Below are positions 1 to 7,743 of a stretch of 64,000 nt of DNA, in pieces (the first letter of the stretch is position 1; every line of letters begins with the position of its first letter). The position numbers and the translations under genes are program-made. The notes under the pieces were generated by a model that made no database searches, had not been told where the DNA came from, and was given only the letters and a program-made list of their open reading frames with translations. This DNA is from Desulfocapsa sp. (GTDB taxonomy: Bacteria; Desulfobacterota; Desulfobulbia; Desulfobulbales; Desulfocapsaceae). The DNA lies in the NCBI GenBank assembly GCA_016765495.1, contig JAESPV010000027.1, positions 62,001-126,000 on the forward strand, read 5' to 3'.

Positions 1-382
1 TGGCGATGCGAGTGACTTCCTGCTGAAGCTGGTTGATTTCGGCCTGGAGGGATGCCCGGTCCGATGAGCTGTTGGTGTCGTTGGCAGACTGGATAGCCAG
101 CTCGCGCATACGTTGCAGGATATTAGTTGTCTCCTGCAGTGCTCCCTCCGCAGTCTGAGCCATGGATATACCATCGTTCGAGTTACGTGCAGCCTGATTC
201 AGTCCTCTGATCTGGGAAGTCATTCTATCAGAAATGGCAAGCCCTGCAGCATCGTCTTTGGCCGAGTTGATTCTCAGGCCGGATGAGAGGCGTTGCATGG
301 ATCGGGAAAGATCGTTTTGTGATTTACTTAAATTACGTTGTGCATTTAAAGATGGAACGTTTGTGTTGATTGTAAGTGCCAT
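1..382 (-). CDS. fliC: Flagellin, N-terminal part (runs off left edge)
   Basis: This is the filament subunit exported by the flagellar type III apparatus. The visible 127 residues begin [20 protein letters not shown] and carry the conserved D0/D1 helices ([18 protein letters not shown], then [21 protein letters not shown]), which are diagnostic of flagellin. The start is fixed by a strong ribosome site, AAGGAGGA at 390-397, seven bases before ATG. The central and C-terminal parts lie outside the window. A sigma-28-like promoter lies about 95 nt upstream. FliW and CsrA are encoded just upstream on the same strand, as in the partner switch that controls flagellin translation in other bacteria. 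Confidence 0.95.
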   Translation of the reverse strand, partial: MALTINTNVPSLNAQRNLSKSQNDLSRSMQRLSSGLRINSAKDDAAGLAISDRMTSQIRGLNQAARNSNDGISMAQTAEGALQETTNILQRMRELAIQSANDTNSSSDRASLQAEINQLQQEVTRIA

Positions 383-477
383 TTGAAAATCCTCCTTGAT
401 GGGGTGCTTTGGCGTCAATGTCAATCATGTCACAAACGTAATGTTGTTCTCTCGGGTGTTCCTCGCAGTTATTATAC

Positions 478-505
478 ATTTCGTCAGTGGGGGAACATTT
501 CTTTA
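478..505 (-). promoter_or_regulatory. Sigma-28 (FliA)-like promoter of flagellin
   Basis: On the minus strand the site reads TAAAGAAA, 12 nt, GACGAAAT. This resembles the enteric consensus TAAAGTTT / GCCGATAA. The spacing is the same as at the other sigma-28-like sites in this window. It lies about 95 nt before the flagellin ATG, which fits the usual late-gene control by FliA. The -10 box is the weakest of the set. Confidence 0.45.
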
Positions 506-672
506 GGGAAAAGTTACGAATAAGCAGGATGTATTCATTTGTCTTGAACCTGCCATTCAACACCTGAAGAAACAACAGGCTCAGAGCAGGCAGGGTTGCG
601 TTGCGCCACGGTACAATGTAGCGAAAGTTGCGGGTGTGTAAGGAAAATAGGAATGTCGGGGAGACTGATGGA

Positions 673-711
673 TAAAAATAAAAAAAGCCAAATGCGTTAC
701 CATTTGGCTTT
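673..711 (-). terminator. Rho-independent terminator after csrA-fliW
   Basis: An 11-bp perfect stem (684-694 with 701-711; arm AAAGCCAAATG) and a 6-nt loop are followed on the minus strand by a T-rich tract. It lies 25 nt beyond the fliW stop and separates fliW transcription from flagellin. Confidence 0.85.
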
Positions 712-735
712 CAATCAAGGGGAGAAAACTTCCAA

Positions 736-1155
736 TTAAGATGGTAGGGGAGTTTTAGACTTGTAATCACCATGTTCCAGAATCGTCTGAATGGCTCTAT
801 TTGTTTTGGGAGAGAAAAGGATGGGAGCTGCAAGGTTCAAAGTTATTTTTTGATCTGGTGGTACTGTCACAACAGAAAGAATATAACAGTCATCATCGGC
901 AGTGATGTTTAATGAATTTTTTTCAGATTCATCAGGTGCCACGTGATATTTTGGAAAAAAATTACTGGGATCAGTAAGAACAAAAGCAATCTCAGGTTCG
1001 TCTACGCTCTGTATCCAAAAGAGAGGACCCTCTTTTTTGTTTGGCATGACGATGAACTCATGCAGGGTAGGGAAACCGATCATTCCTGCTGGAAAGTAAA
1101 GCAGATTTTCAGGATCATATTCAACTTCGCCGAATCGCGTTTGTATGGTTTTCAT
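736..1155 (-). CDS. fliW: Flagellar assembly factor FliW
   Basis: This 139-residue protein has the full length of the FliW family and its typical opening, FGEVEYDPENLLYFPAGMIGFP, here split by the usual FPAG/GFP turn. In Bacillus and Campylobacter FliW binds CsrA and flagellin. When flagellin is exported FliW is freed, sequesters CsrA and allows flagellin translation. The gene overlaps the csrA stop by 4 nt (ATGA), so the two are translationally coupled. A strong terminator follows it. Confidence 0.95.
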   Translation of the reverse strand: MKTIQTRFGEVEYDPENLLYFPAGMIGFPTLHEFIVMPNKKEGPLFWIQSVDEPEIAFVLTDPSNFFPKYHVAPDESEKNSLNITADDDCYILSVVTVPPDQKITLNLAAPILFSPKTNRAIQTILEHGDYKSKTPLPS

Positions 1156-1394
1156 TTATCTTTCTTCTTAGTTGAAAGGTTTGTGCTAAGAGAATTGAGG
1201 GCATCCATATCCCATTGTGTTGCTATTTTGTTCTCTTCAGTTATGCGGTCATAGATTTCCTGACGGTAAATTTTTTTACTTTTTGGAGCGTCAATTCCAA
1301 TACGGACGCCGCCCCCTTTCATTTCAATAACTTTAATTGTGACATCATCGCCAATGACAATTCCTTCACCGGCTTTTCTGGTAAGAACGAGCAT
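1152..1394 (-). CDS. csrA: Carbon storage regulator CsrA
   Basis: This is an RNA-binding dimer that represses translation by covering GGA-containing ribosome sites. The N-terminal 55 residues match CsrA closely (MLVLTRKAGEGIVIGDDVTIKV, with the conserved GxVRIGI segment and the R-E-I-Y helix). The protein has 80 residues, longer than the 61-residue enteric form. The C-terminal extension resembles FliW-dependent CsrA proteins, where the tail takes part in FliW binding. A GGAG ribosome site precedes ATG. The likely target is the flagellin leader at 383-470. Confidence 0.95.
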   Translation of the reverse strand: MLVLTRKAGEGIVIGDDVTIKVIEMKGGGVRIGIDAPKSKKIYRQEIYDRITEENKIATQWDMDALNSLSTNLSTKKKDK

Positions 1395-1605
1395 ATTGCG
1401 CTCCAGGAAAAATAGTGCATAACAGTTGAAAATATAAAATGACCTAACTAACGTTATGCTTAATGATAGTGAAAGTCAAATGGTGAAATAAGATAGCGCT
1501 GTAAAAAAATTCGTTACCTTCTTTGTTGCTACATTTTTTGTTTAGTTACGATGCGCCTTAGTTATCAAGATTTCATCTTTTTATGAACTTGTCAAATAAA
1601 TATTT
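1395..1605. other. Leader/intergenic region between flgL and csrA
   Basis: There is no gene in these 211 AT-rich bases. A 7-bp inverted repeat, GCATAAC (1417-1423) with GTTATGC (1453-1459), sits just ahead of the csrA ribosome site and could form a long-loop hairpin in the csrA leader. I see no convincing terminator after flgL or promoter for csrA, so csrA-fliW may be read through from the flgM-flgN-flgK-flgL operon. Confidence 0.35.
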
Positions 1606-2670
1606 CTAGAAGTAATCAAGAATTGAGATTTGTGATACTTTGGACGTAATGCTGAGGGCAGCTTGAAGGGCTGTTTCCTGTTGCATGATTGCATTGAATG
1701 TTTCTATGGCATCCGCATCCTGATATCTTGACAATACCTGTTGAAGATCAATCTTTACATCCATCTGATGAAACATGGCCACATCAACTCTGGACGCACG
1801 ATTGCCAAGTTGACTGCGTAATCGTCTACCCTGATTTGCAGCAAGCTCAAGGGTGTCAACTTTCCCTTCCAGTTTGTTTCTGAGTGCATCTGCCGCGGCT
1901 GTATTTCCAACCGCATCAAATGCATTTGCGTCCTCCAAGTCAACCATTCTAGTGCGCAAGGCTTCTTCTGTTCTTTCGAGTAAACTGAAGATATCTACTC
2001 TGTGTTGCTCGGGGGGCAGATTTGAAGGAGGCGGACCAGTAGCAGGTGTAGTTGAGTCAGTCCAATAGGTGTTTGAGACACCAAGAAACAAATCGTTTCC
2101 GGTAATATTTGATTCAAGTTTCTCACCAGGAGTGATTTCAAGTTCAGTTGGGTTGGGGGTACCCATGTATAGGTATGCCCAGGTTGTGGAATCTGTCTCA
2201 TCATAGAGGGCAGGATCGTAAGCACTGTTTCTTTCAAATGGTTTTGTGTTTTCCGCGTATCCGGAAAAAATATACTTACCGTCAACCTTTGCGTTTGCTG
2301 AGTCAAGTAATTCTTGTTTCATTTGATTAACTTCGTCGGCAAAAGTAACCATGTCTTCTTCGGACATGGCACCATTGATGGAGTTAACGGTGATTTCCTT
2401 AACACGCTGTAAGATATTTTCTATATGTCCCATATGGCCATCTGTGGCCTGCATTTTATCAAGTGTGACACCCATGGTTTCCAGGTATCTGTCGGTATGC
2501 ATTAACTGGGTGCGAGTTGTGAGTACGGGACGTATAGAAGACGGATCATCGGAGGCTTTATTGAGTTTGATCCCTGTTGCACCTTGAACCCGAAGCTCTT
2601 CCAGTTGGCTGTTAATACGAGTCAGGTTCGTCTGGAGCATGCGATACGTTGTCCCTTCAGTGGTTTTCAT
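1606..2670 (-). CDS. flgL: Flagellar hook-filament junction protein FlgL
   Basis: This is the second junction protein between hook and filament (HAP3). The N-terminus has the flagellin-like heptads of FlgL (TYRMLQTNLTRINSQLEELR, then KASDDPSS) and the C-terminus ends with the helical polymerisation domain. Length is 354 residues, within the family range. Around residues 205-220 there is a proline-rich insertion (ATGPPPSNLPPEQ). A similar one occurs in FlgK next door. It follows flgK by 22 nt in the same operon. Confidence 0.93.
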   Translation of the reverse strand: MKTTEGTTYRMLQTNLTRINSQLEELRVQGATGIKLNKASDDPSSIRPVLTTRTQLMHTDRYLETMGVTLDKMQATDGHMGHIENILQRVKEITVNSINGAMSEEDMVTFADEVNQMKQELLDSANAKVDGKYIFSGYAENTKPFERNSAYDPALYDETDSTTWAYLYMGTPNPTELEITPGEKLESNITGNDLFLGVSNTYWTDSTTPATGPPPSNLPPEQHRVDIFSLLERTEEALRTRMVDLEDANAFDAVGNTAAADALRNKLEGKVDTLELAANQGRRLRSQLGNRASRVDVAMFHQMDVKIDLQQVLSRYQDADAIETFNAIMQQETALQAALSITSKVSQISILDYF

Positions 2671-2692
2671 GATATATCTCCCAGGAAATCGA

Positions 2693-4114
2693 TTATCGTC
2701 TCAAATTTATCAGAGATCCCATCATTTCATCAATGGTGGAGAGAAATTTGGCAGATGATTCAAATCCACGTTGAAATTGGATCAGGTTAATCATTTCTTC
2801 ATCGAGTGATACACCGGAAAGTCCGTCACGAAGATTTTGCAATTGAATCATTGCATCTTCAGCGCCACCAAGGGCAAGTTGATTTTGATTGGATTCGATA
2901 CCTATCCTTGCGGTTAACTTTCCGTAATAGGAACCAAAGTTATCATTTCCGTCAATGAGGAAGTCTTCGCCTATATTTGAGATAAGAAGTGCATTCCGGT
3001 TATCACCTGGAGCTACATTTGCTGACACTTCAGCTGCTGCGACATGGTTTGAATCGGTGATGAGGACCGACATATTACGGGCTGCATCTACCCAGGGGTC
3101 AGGTGGTGCCGGTGGCGGAGGGCCAGGAGCTGGATGAACCGAGAAGAAATTTTGATTCGTTGTTCCATCGAGTCCTGCACCTGTGTAATGAACATCATTT
3201 ACAGCACCACTGATTTCGTATGCCAGTTTATCCAGATCATCTTTTATTGAAGGGATAAACTGGTCACGAATATGAACAAGTCCTGCAAATTCCCCGCCAA
3301 GGTTATTAAGTTCTATGGGACGTACTACACCGCCAGTGTGTAGAACAAGATCTAGATCCGAACCATTTTTAACGCCCTCAATCTCCATGGTCATATTACC
3401 CTGTACCAGAGGTAATCCACCTGGTAATTGCACAGCCATCATACCTTTGGAATCGTAATATGTCTGGGCTCCAAGAGATTTGGACAGGCTTTGGGCAAGC
3501 ATATCACGACGGTCGCGGGCGCCGTTTGCAGTTTGACCCTGAACTTCAATGGTGAATATCCGTTCGTTTAGTTCTGCAATTTCTGTGATTTGTGAATTGA
3601 CACCATCAATTTTGGAAACAAGAGAGTCGTTGATATTGTCCTTAACTCGATTGAGATCGTTAATCGTAAGGTTGAATTTCTCTGCAAGCAATTCTCCACG
3701 TTGGATAACGATATCTCGTTCAACGAGACCTGATGGATTGGCAGACAGTTCCTGCCAGGAATCAAAAAAACGGTTAACTTCAGTGGATAGGTTTTCTTCG
3801 CTAATATTGAAAATGCGTTCAAGTTCGGCTAATGCTCTGGTTTGCCCTTCCTGCAATCCAAATTCAATGGATTTTTCCTGCAGCATGTTTGTGACAAAAA
3901 CATCATGATCACGGCTGACATTGGAAACAACAACACCCTGGCCAATGAAAAAATCACCAAAATTCAAGGAGGGGTAGGGGGTAAGATCTGCGCTTTGGCG
4001 TGAGTATCCTTCGGTGTTTACATTGGAAATATTATTTCCTATGATCTCAATGGATTTTTGATTAACGCCTAATGCAGTTTTACCGGCGTTCAGTGCTGAG
4101 GATAAACCTGCCAT
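2693..4114 (-). CDS. flgK: Flagellar hook-associated protein FlgK
   Basis: This is the first hook-filament junction protein (HAP1). It starts MAGLSSALNAGKTALGVNQK followed by NNISNVNTEGYSRQ, the conserved D0 signature, and ends in the matching C-terminal helix (MINLIQFQRGFESSAKFLST). The length of 473 residues is normal. A proline tract (PAPGPPPPAPPDPW, about residues 328-341) interrupts the variable middle domain. It lies one base after flgN, its export chaperone gene. Confidence 0.95.
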   Translation of the reverse strand: MAGLSSALNAGKTALGVNQKSIEIIGNNISNVNTEGYSRQSADLTPYPSLNFGDFFIGQGVVVSNVSRDHDVFVTNMLQEKSIEFGLQEGQTRALAELERIFNISEENLSTEVNRFFDSWQELSANPSGLVERDIVIQRGELLAEKFNLTINDLNRVKDNINDSLVSKIDGVNSQITEIAELNERIFTIEVQGQTANGARDRRDMLAQSLSKSLGAQTYYDSKGMMAVQLPGGLPLVQGNMTMEIEGVKNGSDLDLVLHTGGVVRPIELNNLGGEFAGLVHIRDQFIPSIKDDLDKLAYEISGAVNDVHYTGAGLDGTTNQNFFSVHPAPGPPPPAPPDPWVDAARNMSVLITDSNHVAAAEVSANVAPGDNRNALLISNIGEDFLIDGNDNFGSYYGKLTARIGIESNQNQLALGGAEDAMIQLQNLRDGLSGVSLDEEMINLIQFQRGFESSAKFLSTIDEMMGSLINLRR

Positions 4115-4115
4115 T

Positions 4116-4469
4116 TTACACCTGTCCTGAAAGAAGTCTACCGTTGACTTTTGAATTAATCATTGCTGCGTCCGCTGAGTAAGAGGATGCAACGGTTCGT
4201 TTACCAAAGAATTCCATAGTCTCTCTTATCCAGCCAAGGGTGGCTTTGAAAAGATATGCGTTACGTCTGTTTTCATGACGAATGATACTTGCAATTTCTT
4301 TGTCTTCTTCATCTAAAACATTTACATGTGCCAGAACTTGAATGAGCTCTTCTTTCTCCTGCATTGCAACAGCGAGTGATTCCATATCAAGAACTTTTGT
4401 AAACTCCCGTTCTTCAAGGATAACATCACGGAGACGAATAAGATATTCGTGTGTTGTTCCGGCAGGCAT
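4116..4469 (-). CDS. flgN: FlgN-like export chaperone for FlgK/FlgL
   Basis: This small protein of 117 residues is all-helical by composition and fits the FlgN family, which holds FlgK and FlgL export-competent. The helical stretch EREFTKVLDMESLAVAMQEKEELIQ resembles FlgN coiled-coil regions, and the gene lies in the standard order flgM-flgN-flgK-flgL. Sequence conservation in this family is low, so the call depends partly on position. Confidence 0.8.
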   Translation of the reverse strand: MPAGTTHEYLIRLRDVILEEREFTKVLDMESLAVAMQEKEELIQVLAHVNVLDEEDKEIASIIRHENRRNAYLFKATLGWIRETMEFFGKRTVASSYSADAAMINSKVNGRLLSGQV

Positions 4470-4471
4470 GA

Positions 4472-4759
4472 TTATTTGTCCTCCATCAGAAACTGAAGAA
4501 GACTTGAAGCGACTTTATTCAGATCTGGCTCATAGGAGCCATTGGCAACCTGTTCTTTCAGCTCTGCAACTCGTTCAGCACGTACACTGTTTTTATCAGT
4601 TCCGGCCTGTGCTTTATTCACTTCCTGCAGGACTGAAGAAAATTGAACCTGATCACTTTTCCGGGTAGAGTCTGTTTTTGAGTCAGTTTGGGCTTTTCCG
4701 GTTTTGTTGATGCTTCCTATTTGTCCAAGGCCGCCGACTCCTCTAAATTCAACACTCAT
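4472..4759 (-). CDS. flgM: Anti-sigma-28 factor FlgM
   Basis: FlgM binds FliA until the hook is complete and is then exported. The protein has 95 residues, with a disordered N-terminal half and a helical C-terminal half (RAERVAELKEQVANGSYEPD, then VASSLLQFL) that matches the sigma-binding part of FlgM. The N-terminal KIGSI-like segment (GGLGQIGSINKTGKAQ) is typical. It lies 2 nt before flgN and 21 nt after the unknown gene at 4781, and shares that gene's sigma-28-like promoter. Confidence 0.9.
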   Translation of the reverse strand: MSVEFRGVGGLGQIGSINKTGKAQTDSKTDSTRKSDQVQFSSVLQEVNKAQAGTDKNSVRAERVAELKEQVANGSYEPDLNKVASSLLQFLMEDK

Positions 4760-4780
4760 TTTGTTCCCCTGTCTATCTGA

Positions 4781-5365
4781 TTACGATACCTGCTGAGCGC
4801 TGTTACTTTCAGCCCAGGTATCAAGTTTGTTCATTGCTGCATCATAGGTGTCGTAGGAAATATCAGGCAACCAGCCGCCAAAAGCTTCGAGTGCCTCAGT
4901 AAATCCTTTTTCGACTCCTTCTTTGATTGCATCCAGTCGAGAAGGGTCTCCTCCTGCAATACCTATGGCAAAATCTACTATACGATCAGAGGTTTGAGCA
5001 ACTCCAAAATAGCCGTCATCCCTAATAAGTTCTGTAGCTTCCTCAGGAGTGATTGAACTAATATCAATTTTCTGATCGCCATTTGCTACCTTGAAATCAA
5101 TGCCCTGCTCTTTGAGCATGCTTGTAACCAGGCCACGGAGTAAGCTGTATTGATCCTGCCCATCTCCGGTTTGAATGGTGAGTGTGCTGGAATAGGTCAT
5201 TGATACTTCCTCGTGATAACTGATTAATACAGAGTCTTTCACCTGTGGAGTGGAGACGTCTGTCTTTGCAGATTTTTTTTCTGCCAGGCGATCTGGATTC
5301 TGATTGTTGTGTTGCCGCAGTGCGTGTGAATTCTGATGTGCCTGGCTGCTAATAGTATTTGCCAT
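4781..5365 (-). CDS. Unknown flagellar-cluster protein (DUF5610-like)
   Basis: This 194-residue protein has no signal peptide and no membrane segment. Residues 1-45 are polar and rich in Q/H/N. The C-terminal half is folded and ends in a conserved-looking block (EKGFTEALEAFGGWLPDISY, then DAAMNKLDTWAE). That block resembles proteins annotated DUF5610 in proteobacterial flagellar loci; this match is from memory. It is the first gene of the flgM-flgN-flgK-flgL operon and has its own sigma-28-like promoter, so a late flagellar role is inferred. Function is unknown. Confidence 0.7.
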   Translation of the reverse strand: MANTISSQAHQNSHALRQHNNQNPDRLAEKKSAKTDVSTPQVKDSVLISYHEEVSMTYSSTLTIQTGDGQDQYSLLRGLVTSMLKEQGIDFKVANGDQKIDISSITPEEATELIRDDGYFGVAQTSDRIVDFAIGIAGGDPSRLDAIKEGVEKGFTEALEAFGGWLPDISYDTYDAAMNKLDTWAESNSAQQVS

Positions 5366-5442
5366 TGTTTTCGCCTCCTTGCGAGAGTTACCTGCATCCT
5401 TGCAGGCAATACAAGAGTGGTTTTGTTTTTCCCTTGCATACT

Positions 5443-5470
5443 CTATCGGTTGGTTGGAGGAGGAAGTTTA
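5443..5470 (-). promoter_or_regulatory. Sigma-28-like promoter ahead of the flgM operon
   Basis: The minus strand reads TAAACTTC, 12 nt, ACCGATAG: a conserved TAAA box and six of eight matches to GCCGATAA. It is about 78 nt upstream of the ATG at 5365. FliA control of flgM is known in enterics. Confidence 0.6.
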
Positions 5471-5590
5471 GTGCCTTATAGATTCTTTCGAAGTTTTTTG
5501 TTCTGTCTGGAGTATGAAAGTGACAAATGCAGAGTGGTTTTGTTCTACCCGGTCTGCAAAAAAGACGGGAGGATGGATCGCAGGGTTTTA

Positions 5591-5914
5591 TCAGTCTTTA
5601 TCAGGGAAATGTTGCTCTTTGAGTTGTTCATACATCGCTTTACCGATGCCCATTCCATCACCTTCAGCTGTGAGTTTTGCCATCTCCATATCAAGCATTT
5701 CCTGATACAAAGTATTACCCATATCTTTTTTAAATAAACCGGAGTCGGGGACGGTCTTTCGCATGGTTTTATACATTTCATTTATATAAATAGCTTCAAA
5801 TTCACGGCAGGACGAACGTAGGGAACGCAGTTTTTGTTCTTTAGGATCAGTGGCATCATTTTTAATGTTACCGGCAGTAGGTGTTGCTCTGGGATCAATT
5901 GATGATATATTCAT
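5591..5914 (-). CDS. flgJ: Rod-binding protein FlgJ (scaffold domain only)
   Basis: The 107 residues correspond to the N-terminal rod-binding domain of FlgJ (LRSSCREFEAIYINEMYKTMRK, then GNTLYQEMLDMEMAKLTAEG). The C-terminal muramidase domain of enteric FlgJ is absent, as is usual in delta- and epsilon-proteobacteria, where another hydrolase opens the peptidoglycan. It acts as cap for rod assembly in the periplasm. It lies 9 nt after flgI and ends the flgF-to-flgJ operon. Confidence 0.9.
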   Translation of the reverse strand: MNISSIDPRATPTAGNIKNDATDPKEQKLRSLRSSCREFEAIYINEMYKTMRKTVPDSGLFKKDMGNTLYQEMLDMEMAKLTAEGDGMGIGKAMYEQLKEQHFPDKD

Positions 5915-5923
5915 TATGGTAAC

Positions 5924-7042
5924 CTATAAAACAATAAGTTCTCCGTGCATTGCTCCTGCCACTTTAATTGCCTGGAAAATTGCAATCAAATCTCTTGGGG
6001 TTGCGCCAATTGCATTCAAGGCGCTGGCAACTTCACCAATGGACACACCTTCTTCTACAATCATTAATTCTCCATCATCTTCGATAACGTCAACCTGGGT
6101 ATTTGGTGTCGCAACCGTTTGGCCAAGTGCTAAAGGATTGGGTTGGGTGACATCGACAGACTCTTTGATGATCAGAGAAAGGTTACCATGGGAAACTGCA
6201 ACGGTGGATAGCCGCACATTCTGACCCATTACAATTGTGCCGGTACGTTCATTAACGACAACTCTTGCATTGGCGTCAGTATCAATGCGCATACCTTCAA
6301 TGGATGCAACAAATTGAACTTTGTTTTTAAGATGCAGTTCAGGAATAATGACTTTAACAGTTGTCGAATCCATGGGAAAGGCTGTGCCGGGACCATATTT
6401 TTCATTGATCTTATTGCTCATGTTATTTGCAGTGGTAAAATCAGCACTACGCAGGCTATATGCCAGCGTACCATCTTCTGCAAAAGTTCCTGGTGACTTT
6501 CTCTCAATTATAGCACCACTTGTTATTCTGCCGACTGTGGGATGATTTTTCTGGGCTTTTGCTGCTTTCCCACCAAAAGAAAAAGCACCAATGGTCAGTG
6601 GTCCCTGTGATACTGCATACACTTTTCCATCGGGTCCTTTTAAGGGTGTCATCAGGAGGTTACCTCCGGCAAGACTTGTGGCATCACCAATGGATGCGAC
6701 CTGAACATCAATTGTGGAACCTGGTTTCCCAAAAGGTGGTAATGCTGCGGTCACCATAACGGCTGCAACATTTTTTACCTTGATAGTATCAAATTCCTCA
6801 GGATTCACTGTTATTCCCTGGCGAACCAGCATATTGTAGAGTGCCTGTCTGGTGAAGAGAACTTTTTTCAGGTCATCGCCGGTACCGGCAAGTCCGGTTA
6901 CAAGTCCATAACCAATAAGTTGATTGTTGCGTACCCCGCGCAGTTCTGCGATATCTTTAATGCGTGCGCCAGGGCATGCTGAGCAGAACACAAAGAGGAT
7001 GAGAATTGATGAAGTGAAAAGTGTTGTAAGGTTTTTTTTCAT
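5924..7042 (-). CDS. flgI: Flagellar P-ring protein FlgI
   Basis: FlgI forms the P ring around the rod in the peptidoglycan layer. The mature sequence is typical (RIKDIAELRGVRNNQLIGYG, then GTGDDLKK), and the C-terminus ends in the conserved AMHGELIVL block. I place the start at 7042 (MKKNLTTLFTSS), because TCTAAGGAA lies 8 nt upstream and a Sec signal peptide of about 25 residues follows, cleaved near CPGA-RIKD. This gives 372 residues. A longer in-frame reading to 7150 would overlap flgH and bury the signal peptide. The gap to flgH is 13 nt. Confidence 0.95.
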   Translation of the reverse strand: MKKNLTTLFTSSILILFVFCSACPGARIKDIAELRGVRNNQLIGYGLVTGLAGTGDDLKKVLFTRQALYNMLVRQGITVNPEEFDTIKVKNVAAVMVTAALPPFGKPGSTIDVQVASIGDATSLAGGNLLMTPLKGPDGKVYAVSQGPLTIGAFSFGGKAAKAQKNHPTVGRITSGAIIERKSPGTFAEDGTLAYSLRSADFTTANNMSNKINEKYGPGTAFPMDSTTVKVIIPELHLKNKVQFVASIEGMRIDTDANARVVVNERTGTIVMGQNVRLSTVAVSHGNLSLIIKESVDVTQPNPLALGQTVATPNTQVDVIEDDGELMIVEEGVSIGEVASALNAIGATPRDLIAIFQAIKVAGAMHGELIVL

Positions 7043-7055
7043 TAAAATCATTTCC

Positions 7056-7742
7056 TTAGAAAGGCCATACGTTGTCGAGCGTTCGCATGAGCCAACCAGG
7101 TTTTTGTTTGTCACTGATGGCACCTTTTCCGGTGTATGAGATTTTGGCATTTAATACATGCTTTGAGGCCACTGTATTGTTTGCCATGATATCAACGGGT
7201 CGGATGATTCCTGTCATATAAATAACTTGTGTTTCATTGTTCACCCGTACTTCTTTTCCACCCCTTATCTTCAAATTGCCGTTTGGGTAAACATCTATAA
7301 CCTGGGTAGTCAGTGAGGCGATTAAATCTTCTTTTCTCACAGTTGTACCGGTTCCGGCAAACTTATTTGCAAAATTGGCCTCAACAAGATTTGCAATACC
7401 AATATTGGGATTATTGGCAAGCCATGCGGAATTTTCAAGGCCAAAAAGACTCGGAATTCCGGCGGTCATACTGGAAGAGCGGTCGGTGGATGTTGTTGCT
7501 GATTTACTGGCACTGGCTTTTTCAGAAATTGTTATAGTAACGATATCTCCAATGGTTCTTGCCTTGTGATCGGCATACAGTGAATGCTGTTCACCCGGCC
7601 AGAGAGATCCAGCGGTTCTTTCTGATTGACGTTGGCTTTGGATTTCCTCAAGAGGTTCAGGGAGATCCACCACATCGTCATTCCGCGAGGAGCAGGAACT
7701 AAGGAAAAATGCAATGAAAACGAATAACAGTATATTTTTCAT
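7056..7742 (-). CDS. flgH: Flagellar L-ring lipoprotein FlgH
   Basis: FlgH forms the outer-membrane L ring. The 228-residue protein opens with a lipoprotein signal (MKNILLFVFIAFFLSSCSS) whose lipobox Cys is residue 17. It continues with the family motifs SLWPGEQHSLYADHKARTIGD and ITISEKASASKSATT. Its presence shows that the organism has an outer membrane. One base separates it from flgA. Confidence 0.95.
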   Translation of the reverse strand: MKNILLFVFIAFFLSSCSSRNDDVVDLPEPLEEIQSQRQSERTAGSLWPGEQHSLYADHKARTIGDIVTITISEKASASKSATTSTDRSSSMTAGIPSLFGLENSAWLANNPNIGIANLVEANFANKFAGTGTTVRKEDLIASLTTQVIDVYPNGNLKIRGGKEVRVNNETQVIYMTGIIRPVDIMANNTVASKHVLNAKISYTGKGAISDKQKPGWLMRTLDNVWPF

Positions 7743-7743
7743 G

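Larger units (their letters stand above)
383..735. other. Intergenic region between fliW and flagellin
   Basis: No gene is visible in these 353 bases. They hold, reading along the minus strand, a terminator after fliW (673-711), a sigma-28-like promoter (478-505) and the flagellin leader. The leader contains an AGGA at 460-463 and the Shine-Dalgarno AAGGAGGA at 390-397, both possible CsrA contacts. The stretch 506-672 shows nothing I can assign. Confidence 0.6.

Noticed and set aside
5520-5580. Terminator after the 5' end region of flgJ/unknown-gene gap (CCCGTCT...AGACCGGG)
   Set aside because: The stem has a bulge and no T tract follows on the minus strand. A 14-bp direct repeat (AGAGTGGTTTTGTT at 5414 and 5531) is present but has no clear role.
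7043-7150. Longer FlgI reading beginning inside flgH
   Set aside because: It would overlap flgH and place a Sec signal peptide internally; the ribosome site supports 7042.
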